A stretch of 64,000 nucleotides of DNA from JAWSUT01 sp033549345 (GTDB lineage Bacteria > Bacillota > Dethiobacteria > Dethiobacterales > Dethiobacteraceae). The notes beneath the pieces were generated by a model. That model worked only from the letters and a program-made list of their open reading frames with translations. It made no database searches and was not told the DNA's origin. The position numbers and the translations under genes are program-made. Of this stretch, positions 25,647-33,978 are shown in pieces. The number at the start of each line of letters is the position of its first letter. Position 1 is the stretch's first letter. The stretch covers positions 1 to 64,000 of the forward strand of contig JAWSUT010000009.1 in NCBI GenBank assembly GCA_033549345.1, read 5' to 3'.

Positions 25647-26123
25647 CTAAATACTGAGAAAGAAGTAAACGATCATCATGATTTCGATACCCAGCTTGAG
25701 AAAGGTACCGCCAAGAATGCCAATAAGGGTACCAAACCCGGTATGAACGGCCAGATTCATCGGTTTGCCACGAATAATTTCCACGGTTACAGCGCCCAGG
25801 AAGGGGCCGAGGATGATACCAAAGGGACCAAATACAAATATACCAATTAATGTACCCAGTGCCGCTCCCCAGGCAGCCTGCCTGCTGCCGCCATAGCGGC
25901 GGGATCCGGCGGCTGTAGCCAGAAAGTCTATTGTAAACAGCAAAAGGAGAGCCATTCCCTGCAGCAGAAAGAAATTCGTATCGAGTGTTGAAAATTTTGT
26001 TAAGATCCCGTAAAGCAGCATACCGCCATAAATCAGGATTGGACCGGGCATAACCGGCAGCAATGTTCCCACAAGGCCCAATACAAACAGAATCACGGCT
26101 AACAGTAAAGCTCCTCCCGTCAT
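25647..26123 (-). CDS. DUF456 family membrane protein
   Basis: A 158-residue membrane protein with four to five helices and the DUF456 pattern: LGLVGTLLPVMPGPILIYGGMLLYG near the start, a glycine-rich middle (AAGSRRYGGSRQAAWGAALGTLIGIFVFGPFGIILGPFLGAVTVEII), and a second glycine-rich helix GFGTLIGILGGTFLKL. The repeated GxxxG-type motifs suggest tight helix packing. Family function is unknown. The ATG at 26123 follows AGGAGGCGGTGGC. Monocistronic. Confidence 0.9.
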   Translation of the reverse strand: MTGGALLLAVILFVLGLVGTLLPVMPGPILIYGGMLLYGILTKFSTLDTNFFLLQGMALLLLFTIDFLATAAGSRRYGGSRQAAWGAALGTLIGIFVFGPFGIILGPFLGAVTVEIIRGKPMNLAVHTGFGTLIGILGGTFLKLGIEIMMIVYFFLSI

Positions 26124-26246
26124 GCCACCGCCTCCTACAAGTTTTTTCAGTATATAATATTCGCAGAAATATTTCCTGTTCCTTTGTCCGGGTATATTCT
26201 TCGTCTACCTTTTACAAAATAAAGGCAAGCTCAAAAAAGGACGGTG

Positions 26247-27968
26247 ATGACCGGCACCTGCCGGAATATGATGCAATATGCTATTGGATTTCCACGAGTC
26301 GCCTATTTTTGTATGGAATACGGCCTGAATTCCCGTTTGCCGATTTATGCCGGAGGACTTGGCGTTTTGGCCGGAGACTATCTAAAAGCTGCGAAAGATT
26401 TAAATATGCCTATGGTGGGAATCGGTATTCTTTGGCGGCACGATTACACAGAACAGTTTATCGGAGAAAACGGCTGGCCATATGATGTGTATCCCAACTA
26501 CGACTATGACTTTGTCAAAGATACCGGAATCAGCATCAGGGTACATATTGAGGGAAAAGAGGTCACAGCCAAAGTCAGGCTTGTAGACCAATACGGTAAC
26601 GTACCTCTTTATCTGCTCGATACTAATTTTCCGGGCAGCGAGCATGGCTGGATCACCAATAAACTCTACGGCGGCGGCACACATGAACGTATTGCCCAGG
26701 AAATTTTACTGGGTATCGGCGGAATCAGGCTGCTGCGCGCATTAAATATTGAAGTGGATGTCTATCATTTTAATGAAGGGCATGCTGTTTTAGCCGCTAT
26801 TGAGATGATTCGTGAAAGAATGAGTGAAGGGCAGTCATTTGAGGATGCCTGGCAAACAATACGGCGGCAGGTGGTTTTCACTACGCATACACCGGTGGAA
26901 GCCGGCAACGAAAAGCATAATCACGGTGAACTGCAGCAAATGGGAGCATATAACGGCCTGCAGTATGAGCAAATGGCCCGCCTTGGCGGCGATCCGTTTA
27001 ATATGACGGCAGCAGCACTCCGGCTGTGCACCGTGGCCAATGCAGTTTCAAACCTCCACGGCCATACCGCCCGTTCCATGTGGCGGCATGTTGCCGATAC
27101 CGGGCCAATCATCTCCATTACAAACGGTGTCCACGTCCCCACCTGGCAGGCACAGGAAATTCGTCAGGCCTTTGAATCCGGTGAAGACCTGTGGAAACCA
27201 CACATGAAAGCAAAACTGGAACTCATTGAATTTGCCAAAAAACATACCGATGCCACACTGAATCCGGAAGCTCTGATTGTGGGGTTTGCCAGACGGGCAG
27301 CAGGTTACAAACGTTCCGATTTGATATTCAGGGATTCGGAAATCGTCGACCCCCTGCTGCATGAGGGAAAAATGCAGCTTATCTTTTCCGGAAAAGCTCA
27401 TCCAAACGACGAGGAGGGGAAGCGCATTATCCGGGATCTGGTGAAAATGGATCATAAATATCAGGATAGTGTGGTTTTCCTGGAAAATTACAATATGGAA
27501 ATTGCACAGATGATGATTCGGGGCTGTGATGTCTGGCTCAATAATCCGGTCAGGCCGTTGGAGGCTTCAGGAACATCCGGGATGAAGGCGGCCATGAACG
27601 GTGTACTGAATCTGAGTGTCGTTGACGGTTGGGTCGGTGAAGGGCCTCAGCACGGTATCTCAGGCTGGCTGCTTGATGTCCATCATCACTATACAGACGC
27701 TCAGCAGCAAAACATGCATGATCTGCAGGCACTCTATAAAGTGTTATTCCACGAAGTGATACCCACGTTTTATAACAACAGGGACAGATGGGTGGATATG
27801 ATGCGTGCCAGTATTGACATGTCCCACTACAAGTTCTCGTCGGTACGGATGATCAGGGAATATTACGAGTTAATGTATAGACGGGTGGAAGAAAACAAAG
27901 AAGCCGTCACGGCACCCTGGATGATAAAACACCGGCCGGGTGAGCGCTCACGGACCTACCATACCTAA
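26247..27968 (+). CDS. glgP: Alpha-glucan (glycogen/maltodextrin) phosphorylase, short GT35 type
   Basis: A 573-residue alpha-glucan phosphorylase of the short bacterial/archaeal branch (muscle-type enzymes are about 800 aa). Visible are AYFCMEYGLNSRLPIYAGGLGVLAGDYLKAA, VYHFNEGHAVLAAIE, FTTHTPVEAGNEKH, SITNGVHVPTW, GFARRAAGYKR, and the pyridoxal-phosphate lysine in EASGTSGMKAAMNG (Lys447). It releases glucose 1-phosphate from alpha-1,4-glucan ends in the cytoplasm. The ATG at 26247 lies 5-6 nt after AAAAAAGGA. No other glycogen genes are nearby. A terminator follows directly. Confidence 0.92.
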   Translation: MTGTCRNMMQYAIGFPRVAYFCMEYGLNSRLPIYAGGLGVLAGDYLKAAKDLNMPMVGIGILWRHDYTEQFIGENGWPYDVYPNYDYDFVKDTGISIRVHIEGKEVTAKVRLVDQYGNVPLYLLDTNFPGSEHGWITNKLYGGGTHERIAQEILLGIGGIRLLRALNIEVDVYHFNEGHAVLAAIEMIRERMSEGQSFEDAWQTIRRQVVFTTHTPVEAGNEKHNHGELQQMGAYNGLQYEQMARLGGDPFNMTAAALRLCTVANAVSNLHGHTARSMWRHVADTGPIISITNGVHVPTWQAQEIRQAFESGEDLWKPHMKAKLELIEFAKKHTDATLNPEALIVGFARRAAGYKRSDLIFRDSEIVDPLLHEGKMQLIFSGKAHPNDEEGKRIIRDLVKMDHKYQDSVVFLENYNMEIAQMMIRGCDVWLNNPVRPLEASGTSGMKAAMNGVLNLSVVDGWVGEGPQHGISGWLLDVHHHYTDAQQQNMHDLQALYKVLFHEVIPTFYNNRDRWVDMMRASIDMSHYKFSSVRMIREYYELMYRRVEENKEAVTAPWMIKHRPGERSRTYHT

Positions 27969-27969
27969 G

Positions 27970-27998
27970 GAAAAAGGCACACCATGTGCCTTTTTTCT
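27970..27998 (+). terminator. Rho-independent terminator after the phosphorylase gene
   Basis: The stem AAAAAGGCACA/TGTGCCTTTTTT with loop CCA has a T run built into its 3' arm. Confidence 0.9.
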
Positions 27999-28043
27999 TG
28001 ACTTTCTTAATGAGAGTTTTTATAGTTTTTTTATTCAAGGGTG

Positions 28044-28072
28044 TTGATTTATTCACACTGTCGTGCTAAAAT
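28044..28072 (+). promoter_or_regulatory. Promoter of the glutamate synthase operon
   Basis: TTGATT (28044-28049), a 17-nt spacer and TAAAAT (28067-28072). A start near 28080 would give a leader of about 160 nt that contains the antiterminator/terminator structures. Confidence 0.7.
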
Positions 28073-28118
28073 AAAGTACAATCAAAAATGAAAACAGTTT
28101 TCATAATGCGGAAAACTA

Positions 28119-28199
28119 GATACAGCGATGTATCAAAACGGCGGGCGATGAAGCTCCCATAGACATAGGTAAGTCTACCCTTGTCTTTGGGAGTTTTTT
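28119..28199 (+). promoter_or_regulatory. Leader attenuator with ANTAR-type tandem hairpins and terminator
   Basis: Hairpin one, GATAC/GTATC (28119-28134), has the hexaloop AGCGAT, with A at position 1 and G at position 4 as in ANTAR-protein binding sites. A second short stem, GGGC/GCTC (28143-28156), has hexaloop GATGAA, keeping G4 but not A1. Its 3' arm overlaps the 5' arm of an intrinsic terminator (28154-28199: CTCCCATAGACATAGGT paired with ACCCTTGTCTTTGGGAG, then TTTTTT). The two structures exclude each other. An ANTAR-domain regulator binding the tandem hairpins would let transcription enter the glutamate synthase genes. The terminator is clear; ANTAR control is inferred. Confidence 0.65.
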
Positions 28200-28240
28200 G
28201 TTTGCAACAATAACAGGTTCAATGTACAGGAGGAAAAAAG

Positions 28241-29389
28241 ATGCTAAGAGAAGGGGAGATCCGTATTCCGTCAGGTTGTGCCATCTGCGGGTTTATTAAC
28301 CGTAAGGGAGATACGGTTTCAGGAGAAAAAATTATCCGGTCGATTGCTTTGATGCATGACCGGTCGAACGGACTGGGCGGCGGTTTTGCCGCCTACGGTA
28401 TATACCCGGAGTTTAAGGATTATTATGCTTTTCATCTATTCTACGAAAACCATACCGTCAGGGAAGAAACAGAACGTTATCTGAACACACATTTCAACAT
28501 GGAAATGGGTGGCCCGATACCGACACGGAAAACAAAGGGAATTAAAAACCCACCTCTTATCTGGCGCTATTTTGTGAAAGCCAAGCTTGAACTTCTCTAT
28601 CAAAGTGAATTAACGGACAATGAGTATGTTGTTGAACGTGTTATGGAAATCAACAGTACCATGCCCGGTGCGTATGTTTTTTCCAGCGGGAAGAACATGG
28701 GAGCATTTAAAGGTGTGGGATACCCCGAAGATATCGGTGATTTCTATCGCCTTGACGAATATAACGGTTACATTTGGACGTCACACGGGCGTTTTCCCAC
28801 AAATACACCGGGTTGGTGGGGCGGCGCCCACCCGTTTACACTTCTGGACCGGTCTGTTGTCCACAACGGAGAAATCTCATCGTATGATGCAAACCGCCGG
28901 TACCTGGAAATGTTTGGCTACAAGTGTACCCTGCAAACAGATACCGAGGCCATTACGTATATTTTCGATCTGTTGGTACGGAATCACGGGCTGCCCCTGG
29001 ATGTGGCCGTCGCCGTCGTGGCCGCGCCATTTTGGACGGACATCGACAGAATGTCACAGGAAAAACAGAAACTCTACCGTGCCGCGCGTATTGTCTACTC
29101 CAGCCTGCTGGTAAATGGCCCGTTTAGTATCGTGCTTGGTTCATCCCGGGGAATTATGGCTTTAAATGACCGCATCAAGCTTCGTCCGCTGACAGCGGCA
29201 GAAAAAGGTGATTTTCTCTATGTGGCCAGTGAAGAATCGGCAATTCGCGAAATTTGTCCACAGCCCGATCGCGTCTGGATGCCAAGGGGTGGTGAGCCTG
29301 TAATCGGGGTACTGGAAGAGACAACGGCAAAAACAGAGACAAATGAAGAATACTATGTGCCTGCGGGGAAAAGAGCATCTCGCGCCTGA
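28241..29389 (+). CDS. Glutamate synthase, glutamine amidotransferase subunit (stand-alone GltB1/GlxB-like)
   Basis: A 382-residue class II glutamine amidotransferase equivalent to the N-terminal domain of bacterial GltB. The putative catalytic cysteine is Cys14 in PSGCAICGF, after a short leader that may be processed. Downstream, YNGYIWTSHGRFPTNTPGWWGGAHPF, VVHNGEISSYDANRRYLE and QTDTEAITY are the Ntn-glutaminase core. It releases ammonia from glutamine for the FMN subunit encoded 32 nt downstream. The ATG lies after AGGAGGAAAAAAG. First gene of the five-gene operon behind the attenuator. Confidence 0.9.
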   Translation: MLREGEIRIPSGCAICGFINRKGDTVSGEKIIRSIALMHDRSNGLGGGFAAYGIYPEFKDYYAFHLFYENHTVREETERYLNTHFNMEMGGPIPTRKTKGIKNPPLIWRYFVKAKLELLYQSELTDNEYVVERVMEINSTMPGAYVFSSGKNMGAFKGVGYPEDIGDFYRLDEYNGYIWTSHGRFPTNTPGWWGGAHPFTLLDRSVVHNGEISSYDANRRYLEMFGYKCTLQTDTEAITYIFDLLVRNHGLPLDVAVAVVAAPFWTDIDRMSQEKQKLYRAARIVYSSLLVNGPFSIVLGSSRGIMALNDRIKLRPLTAAEKGDFLYVASEESAIREICPQPDRVWMPRGGEPVIGVLEETTAKTETNEEYYVPAGKRASRA

Positions 29390-29421
29390 AGCCGCAGTGT
29401 GACCTGAAGGGAGGAAGGGCC

Positions 29422-30921
29422 ATGGCATATACAAAAAGGCCGAAATTTAAGGTTGATCGGGACCGTGATCAGTGCATTGACTGTGGTGTTTGCGTACGGC
29501 AGTGTGCAAATGAGGTCCATCATGTTGACGAAGAAACCCGGGAAGTTTTATGCGACGCCACCGATTGTGTGAACTGCCAGCGCTGTGTAGAGCTATGTCC
29601 TACAGGCGCGCTTGGTGTCCGTCGCTTGCCGCAGGAGGAAAGCGGCAACGCCGCCTGGTCTGCAAGCGACATGCGCAACATCCGCGCGCAAGCCGAAAGC
29701 GGCGGCATTCTGTTGACGGGTATGGGCTGTGACCGTCCGCTCCCTAACTACTTTGACCGGATGATGTTAAACGCTTCGCAGGTGACAAACCCATCCATTG
29801 ACCCGCTGCGCGAGCCCATGGAACTAAGGACATTCTTGGGACGCAAACCGGCCAAGCTGGAGCTGGATGATAAGGGAAACCCCAGGGATTTGCCTCCTCA
29901 ACTGGAAATTGAAGTGCCGATTATGTTTTCGGCCATGTCGTTTGGTTCCATCTCGCTAAATGCAATCAAATCACTGGCTGCCGCTGCGGAGAGTGAAAAC
30001 ACCTTTTACAACACCGGAGAAGGCGGGTTGCACAAAGACCTCTACCGTTACGGAAAAAATACAATTGTTCAGGTCGCATCCGGCCGCTTCGGAGTTAACA
30101 CTGACTTCCTCAACGCAGGGGCGGCCATTGAAATTAAAGTCGGGCAGGGCGCCAAGCCAGGCATCGGGGGACATTTACCCGGAGAAAAGGTGGGGAAAGA
30201 TGTATCGGAGACACGGATGATACCCCTTGGGTCCGATGCCATATCGCCGGCCCCTCATCATGATATTTATTCTATTGAAGATTTAACGCAGCTGATTTTC
30301 TCGCTGAAGGAAGCAACTGAGTACAAGAAACCGGTGAGCGTAAAAATTGCTGCTGTACACAATGTGGCGGCCATCGCTTCCGGAATTGCCCGGGCCGGCG
30401 CCGATATTATCGCCATAGACGGCTACAGAGGGGGGACCGGAGCAACCCCGCTGCGTACCCGTGACCATGTGGGAATCCCCATTGAACTTGCTTTGGCTGC
30501 AGTGGATACACGCCTGCGTGATGAAGGTATCCGCCACGAAATTTCCCTGGTTGTTGGAGGCGGCATCCGGCACAGTGCCGATGTGATTAAGGCGATTGCC
30601 CTGGGGGCCGATGCAGTATATATTGCAACGTCTGCTCTGATTGCCCTTGGCTGCCATGTTTGTCAGAAGTGCTATACCGGAAAGTGCAACTGGGGGATTG
30701 CCACGCAAAACCCTGAGCTGGTAAAGCGGTTGAACCCCGAAATGGGCGCAAACCGTGCAGGTAACCTGATTCGTGCCTGGAAGCATGAAATCAAAGAGAT
30801 ACTTGGCGGCATGGGGATTAACGCGCTGGAAAGCCTGCGCGGCAACCGCCTGATGCTGCGCGGTGTGGGTATGACAGACAGAGAACTGCAGATTCTCGGC
30901 ATTCGTGCCGCAGGTGAATAG
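29422..30921 (+). CDS. Glutamate synthase, FMN-binding core with N-terminal two-cluster ferredoxin domain
   Basis: A 499-residue archaeal/clostridial-type synthase subunit. Residues about 15-60 hold two [4Fe-4S] motifs (CIDCGVCVRQCANE; CVNCQRCVELCPTGA). The rest is the FMN TIM barrel: PIMFSAMSFGSISLNAIKSLAAAA, the GEGGLHKDL loop, KPGIGGHLPGEKV, DGYRGGTGATPL, VVGGGIRHSADVIKAIALGADAV. The [3Fe-4S] cysteines lie in CHVCQKCYTGKCNWGIATQ. It reduces 2-oxoglutarate plus ammonia to glutamate using electrons from ferredoxin or the FAD subunit encoded downstream. ATG after GGGAGGAAGGGCC. Confidence 0.93.
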   Translation: MAYTKRPKFKVDRDRDQCIDCGVCVRQCANEVHHVDEETREVLCDATDCVNCQRCVELCPTGALGVRRLPQEESGNAAWSASDMRNIRAQAESGGILLTGMGCDRPLPNYFDRMMLNASQVTNPSIDPLREPMELRTFLGRKPAKLELDDKGNPRDLPPQLEIEVPIMFSAMSFGSISLNAIKSLAAAAESENTFYNTGEGGLHKDLYRYGKNTIVQVASGRFGVNTDFLNAGAAIEIKVGQGAKPGIGGHLPGEKVGKDVSETRMIPLGSDAISPAPHHDIYSIEDLTQLIFSLKEATEYKKPVSVKIAAVHNVAAIASGIARAGADIIAIDGYRGGTGATPLRTRDHVGIPIELALAAVDTRLRDEGIRHEISLVVGGGIRHSADVIKAIALGADAVYIATSALIALGCHVCQKCYTGKCNWGIATQNPELVKRLNPEMGANRAGNLIRAWKHEIKEILGGMGINALESLRGNRLMLRGVGMTDRELQILGIRAAGE

Positions 30922-30933
30922 GAGGCCACTACA

Positions 30934-31410
30934 GTGAAAAGAATCCATATCAAAGAAGAATACTGCATGGGCTGCCGGCTTTGTGAAATTCACTGCATTG
31001 CGGCTCACGGCATGTATAAGAACGACCTGGTGAGAACATTCAAGCGCGACAAAAACCGGCCTTCGCCAAGAATACTGATTGAACAAAGCGGTGAAACATG
31101 TTTTGCGCTGCCCTGCCGACAGTGCCGCGAGGCGCACTGTATACGCGCCTGCATCACCGGTTCCATGGTCCGGGATCTGCAGAGCGGTCTTGTCCAAAAT
31201 GACCCCGACCGCTGCGTTGGCTGCTGGACCTGCATTGCCGCATGTCCGTATGGCGCGATTATACGTGAAGGCGGGCATATAAAAGTAGCAGCAAAGTGCG
31301 ATCTGTGCGGTGACAATCCGCAGTGTGTCAGACACTGCCCCAATGAAGCACTTGTCTGTGAAGAAAGAGAAGAAGGGAGCGGACAGGATGAAGTATGTGA
31401 TAATCGGTAA
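30934..31410 (+). CDS. Four-cluster ferredoxin-type electron-transfer subunit of glutamate synthase
   Basis: A 158-residue polyferredoxin of the HycB/CooF type. Four cysteine groups are visible: CMGCRLCEIHC, CRQCREAHCIRAC (with an extra upstream Cys), CVGCWTCIAACPYG and CDLCGDNPQCVRHCP, enough for four [4Fe-4S] clusters. It probably carries electrons between the FAD subunit and the synthase core. The start is GTG at 30934, 7-8 nt after AGGAGG. Its 3' end overlaps the next gene by 23 nt, indicating translational coupling. Confidence 0.88.
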   Translation: MKRIHIKEEYCMGCRLCEIHCIAAHGMYKNDLVRTFKRDKNRPSPRILIEQSGETCFALPCRQCREAHCIRACITGSMVRDLQSGLVQNDPDRCVGCWTCIAACPYGAIIREGGHIKVAAKCDLCGDNPQCVRHCPNEALVCEEREEGSGQDEVCDNR

Positions 31411-32638
31411 TTCCGCAGCTGCCGTGGGTGCGGTTGAGGGGATACGGCAAAGGGATAAAGTCAACCCGATTACCATAATTTCAGACGAACCGCACCATAC
31501 GTACTCCCGCCCCCTCATCTCGTATCTGCTCTCCGGAAAAGTTACTGTCGGGAAGATGGGCTACAGGCCCGCTGATTTTTACCGACAGAATCATGTGAAT
31601 GTGCTGTTTGGAGAAAAAGCTGTCGGTATCGATACAAAACAGCAGAATGTTTTTTTGGCAGACAACGGCAGCGAGGCCTACGACCGCCTCCTGATTGCCA
31701 CCGGCAGCCGCCCCGGCAGGCTTGCCATCCCCGGTATCGACAAAAAAAATGTCTATACGTTATATACCATGGACGATGCCCTGCGGCTCAAACAAACCGC
31801 CCGCGCAGGGATGAAGGGTGTTGTACTGGGCGCAGGTCTGACAGCTATTAAGGCGGCAGAAGCTCTTGTGATGCTGGGGGTGGACACAACGCTTGTGGTC
31901 AGGAGCAGGATCCTGCGCAATTTCCTGGATGATAGTGCAGGCAGTTTGCTGGGCAGGCATCTTGTCCAAAGCGGCCTGAGACTGGCAGTAGGCAGTGAAC
32001 CTGCAGAAATCGCCGGCAATGAAGCGGCAGAAAATGTGGTTTTGACAGACGGGCGGTTTTTGCCCTGCGATTTCGTGGTAAGTGCTGTGGGAATTGAAGC
32101 AAATACCGCTGTGGTTGCCGGCTCTCCTGTACATGTGGACCAGGGTATTCTTACCGATGAGCGGATGCAGACCAATGTTCCCCGGCTCTATGCTGCGGGT
32201 GACGTGGCCCAGGGATGTGACCTGCTGTCGGGGACACAGCGCATTATTCCGCTGCTTCCTGTTGCCTATGCCCAGGGCGAGACGGCCGGTCGGAACATGG
32301 CAGGCGATGATGCCGTATATGCCGGGATGGGGATGAATGCAGTCAGCTTCTTTGGACTGCCCATCATCAGCGCAGGCCTGATTCACGGCAAAGACGATGA
32401 CGAAATCTGTCTGCATACGAAGGAACATCAGAATCAATACCGCAAACTGACCTTCCGCAACGGACGACTGATTGGATTTATACTGGTTGACAGGATTGAC
32501 CGGGCCGGAATATTAACCTGGTTGATTCGTGAGAAGATTAATATTACCCCGTTTAGGCAAAGCCTCCTGGACGGAACGTTCAATCACGCACACCTTCCTG
32601 CCGCTCTGCGCAGGGAAAAGCTATCCGCTGCTACCTAG
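31388..32638 (+). CDS. FAD/NAD(P)-dependent oxidoreductase, glutamate synthase electron-input subunit
   Basis: A 416-residue two-dinucleotide-binding-domain flavoprotein. The FAD fold starts MKYVIIGNSAAAVGAVEGIR; YDRLLIATGSRPG closes the first domain; the NAD(P) fold is GVVLGAGLTAIKAAEAL; the second FAD motif is PRLYAAGDVAQG. A C-terminal domain (NAVSFFGLPIISAGLI) resembles that of nitrite reductase-type and NADH-oxidase-type reductases. It lacks the CxxxxC redox pair of disulfide reductases. Likely it transfers NAD(P)H electrons through the polyferredoxin to the synthase. ATG 31388 is preferred over a longer frame from 31310 within the upstream gene. Confidence 0.85.
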   Translation: MKYVIIGNSAAAVGAVEGIRQRDKVNPITIISDEPHHTYSRPLISYLLSGKVTVGKMGYRPADFYRQNHVNVLFGEKAVGIDTKQQNVFLADNGSEAYDRLLIATGSRPGRLAIPGIDKKNVYTLYTMDDALRLKQTARAGMKGVVLGAGLTAIKAAEALVMLGVDTTLVVRSRILRNFLDDSAGSLLGRHLVQSGLRLAVGSEPAEIAGNEAAENVVLTDGRFLPCDFVVSAVGIEANTAVVAGSPVHVDQGILTDERMQTNVPRLYAAGDVAQGCDLLSGTQRIIPLLPVAYAQGETAGRNMAGDDAVYAGMGMNAVSFFGLPIISAGLIHGKDDDEICLHTKEHQNQYRKLTFRNGRLIGFILVDRIDRAGILTWLIREKINITPFRQSLLDGTFNHAHLPAALRREKLSAAT

Positions 32639-32668
32639 GCGGCATCTTGGAAAAGAGGAGTGGTCTGT

Positions 32669-33403
32669 ATGGTTACCATTGATGCCCGCGGTGTGTATTA
32701 CATGCACCTGAATAAGCGCATACGCCAGGCGCTGAAAGACGGCGCAGATGAAATTGTACTGAAAAATGTAAACGGGCAGCGTTATATCGCCGATGCTGTA
32801 CGTGGCAATGTTAAGTTAATGATTGAGGGAATTCCCGGCAACGACCTGGCTGCCTACATGGACGGTCCGCAGGTTGTCGTGAAGGGCAATGTGCAGGATG
32901 CCGTGGCCAACACGATGAACGGGGGAACCATTCTGATTCATGGCGATGCCGGCGATACACTGGGCTATGCCATGCGCGGCGGGGAAGTGTTTATTCACGG
33001 CAATGTAGGTTATAGAGTAGGAATCCATATGAAGGAATACAAGGACCAAATTCCTTTAATCGTAGTTGGCGGCAAAACCGGTGATTTTCTCGGTGAGTAT
33101 ATGGCCGGCGGGAAAATTGTCGTCCTGGGACAGCCGGACGGGTTGGAGCCTATTGGCAATTACTGCGGCACAGGGATGCACGCAGGCGTCATGTATATAC
33201 GCGGAGATGTTCCCAACTATAAACTCGGGCGCGAAGTGCAGAAAAGCGAACCGAACGAAGAAGACCTGGCTTTTTTATCTGAAACCATCGGACGCTTCAG
33301 GGTATATTTTAACCTTCCGGAAAAAGAAACGGAAAATATGCATTTCACCAAACTGACTCCATTGGGCAGCCGACCCTACGGGAATATGTACGTCAAGTGC
33401 TAA
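32669..33403 (+). CDS. Glutamate synthase, C-terminal GXGXG beta-helix subunit (GltB3-like)
   Basis: A 244-residue protein equal to the C-terminal right-handed beta-helix domain of GltB, encoded separately as in archaea and many Clostridia. Repeated glycine turns are visible: GNVQDAVANTMNGGTILIHGDAG, GYAMRGGEVFIHGNVGYRVG, GGKTGDFLGEYMAGGKIVVLG, NYCGTGMHAGVMYIRG. In whole GltB this domain holds the ammonia channel architecture together. ATG 32669 lies 8 nt after AGAGGAG; a GTG at 32660 overlaps the RBS. Last gene of the operon, followed by a terminator. Confidence 0.9.
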   Translation: MVTIDARGVYYMHLNKRIRQALKDGADEIVLKNVNGQRYIADAVRGNVKLMIEGIPGNDLAAYMDGPQVVVKGNVQDAVANTMNGGTILIHGDAGDTLGYAMRGGEVFIHGNVGYRVGIHMKEYKDQIPLIVVGGKTGDFLGEYMAGGKIVVLGQPDGLEPIGNYCGTGMHAGVMYIRGDVPNYKLGREVQKSEPNEEDLAFLSETIGRFRVYFNLPEKETENMHFTKLTPLGSRPYGNMYVKC

Positions 33404-33416
33404 TGAAAGGGAAGAC

Positions 33417-33449
33417 CAGGGCATCAGCTGTGATGTCCTGCTCTTTTTA
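33417..33449 (+). terminator. Rho-independent terminator of the glutamate synthase operon
   Basis: The stem CAGGGCATCA/TGATGTCCTG (one G-T pair) with loop GCTG is followed by CTCTTTTTATT. Confidence 0.85.
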
Positions 33450-33521
33450 TTCTCTTCGTTTAGCAGGAAATCGTCTATATGAGTCGAAATTCACTTGTAA
33501 ACGCAGGCGGGAGTGAGTAAT

Positions 33522-33926
33522 ATGCGAAAAAAGCTGCCTTTTACAGAGTATGTTTCATACAGCTACCAGGAGTTATTGGACTCTGAACTGAAACGTGCAT
33601 ACAGGGGGAAACAGTTTTTCTCCCTTGCCCTGCTTACCTTTTCCACGGGTACTAAAGCCGGCAGGGCCGTAAATGTTCTCCAGGACACTCTACGCGATAC
33701 CGACACAGTCATTCGTCACGGGGAAAGCGGGTTCCTTATTTTTCTGCCAATGACAAACAAAGAAGGTGCCAACCATGTGGTCGACCGGTTGCGTAATGCT
33801 TTCGAGTCTGCTGATTATCTCGATGAGAGCGCGGGAAACACAGATTTTTCGGTAAAAGCTGTGACATTTCCTGAAGACGGTGACAATAAAACCGCGCTTC
33901 TTGCCCGGCTGGATAGCAGTCTTTAA
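33522..33926 (+). CDS. Degenerate GGDEF-like single-domain protein
   Basis: A 134-residue protein with the outline of a diguanylate cyclase domain: ELLDSELKRAYRGKQFFSLALLTFS (N-terminal helix and first strand), LQDTLRDTDTVIRHGESGFLIFLPMTNKEGANHVVDRLRNAF, and a final FSVKAVTFPEDGD strand. The GGDEF position reads HGESGF, so cyclase activity is very unlikely; a binding or regulatory role is possible. ATG 33522 lies 9 nt after GGGAG; a GTG at 33513 is an alternative. It lies between the GOGAT terminator and the prenyltransferase gene. Confidence 0.65.
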   Translation: MRKKLPFTEYVSYSYQELLDSELKRAYRGKQFFSLALLTFSTGTKAGRAVNVLQDTLRDTDTVIRHGESGFLIFLPMTNKEGANHVVDRLRNAFESADYLDESAGNTDFSVKAVTFPEDGDNKTALLARLDSSL

Positions 33927-33978
33927 GAGGCAAAACTTTTATGCTTTCGTCATACAATATGTCATGGGAGGTTAAACC

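Noticed and set aside
30283..31518. A 411-codon minus-strand open frame opposite the glutamate synthase core and ferredoxin genes
   Set aside because: Long but featureless, it crosses three real plus-strand genes with clear domains and has no ribosome-binding site. It is an antisense shadow.
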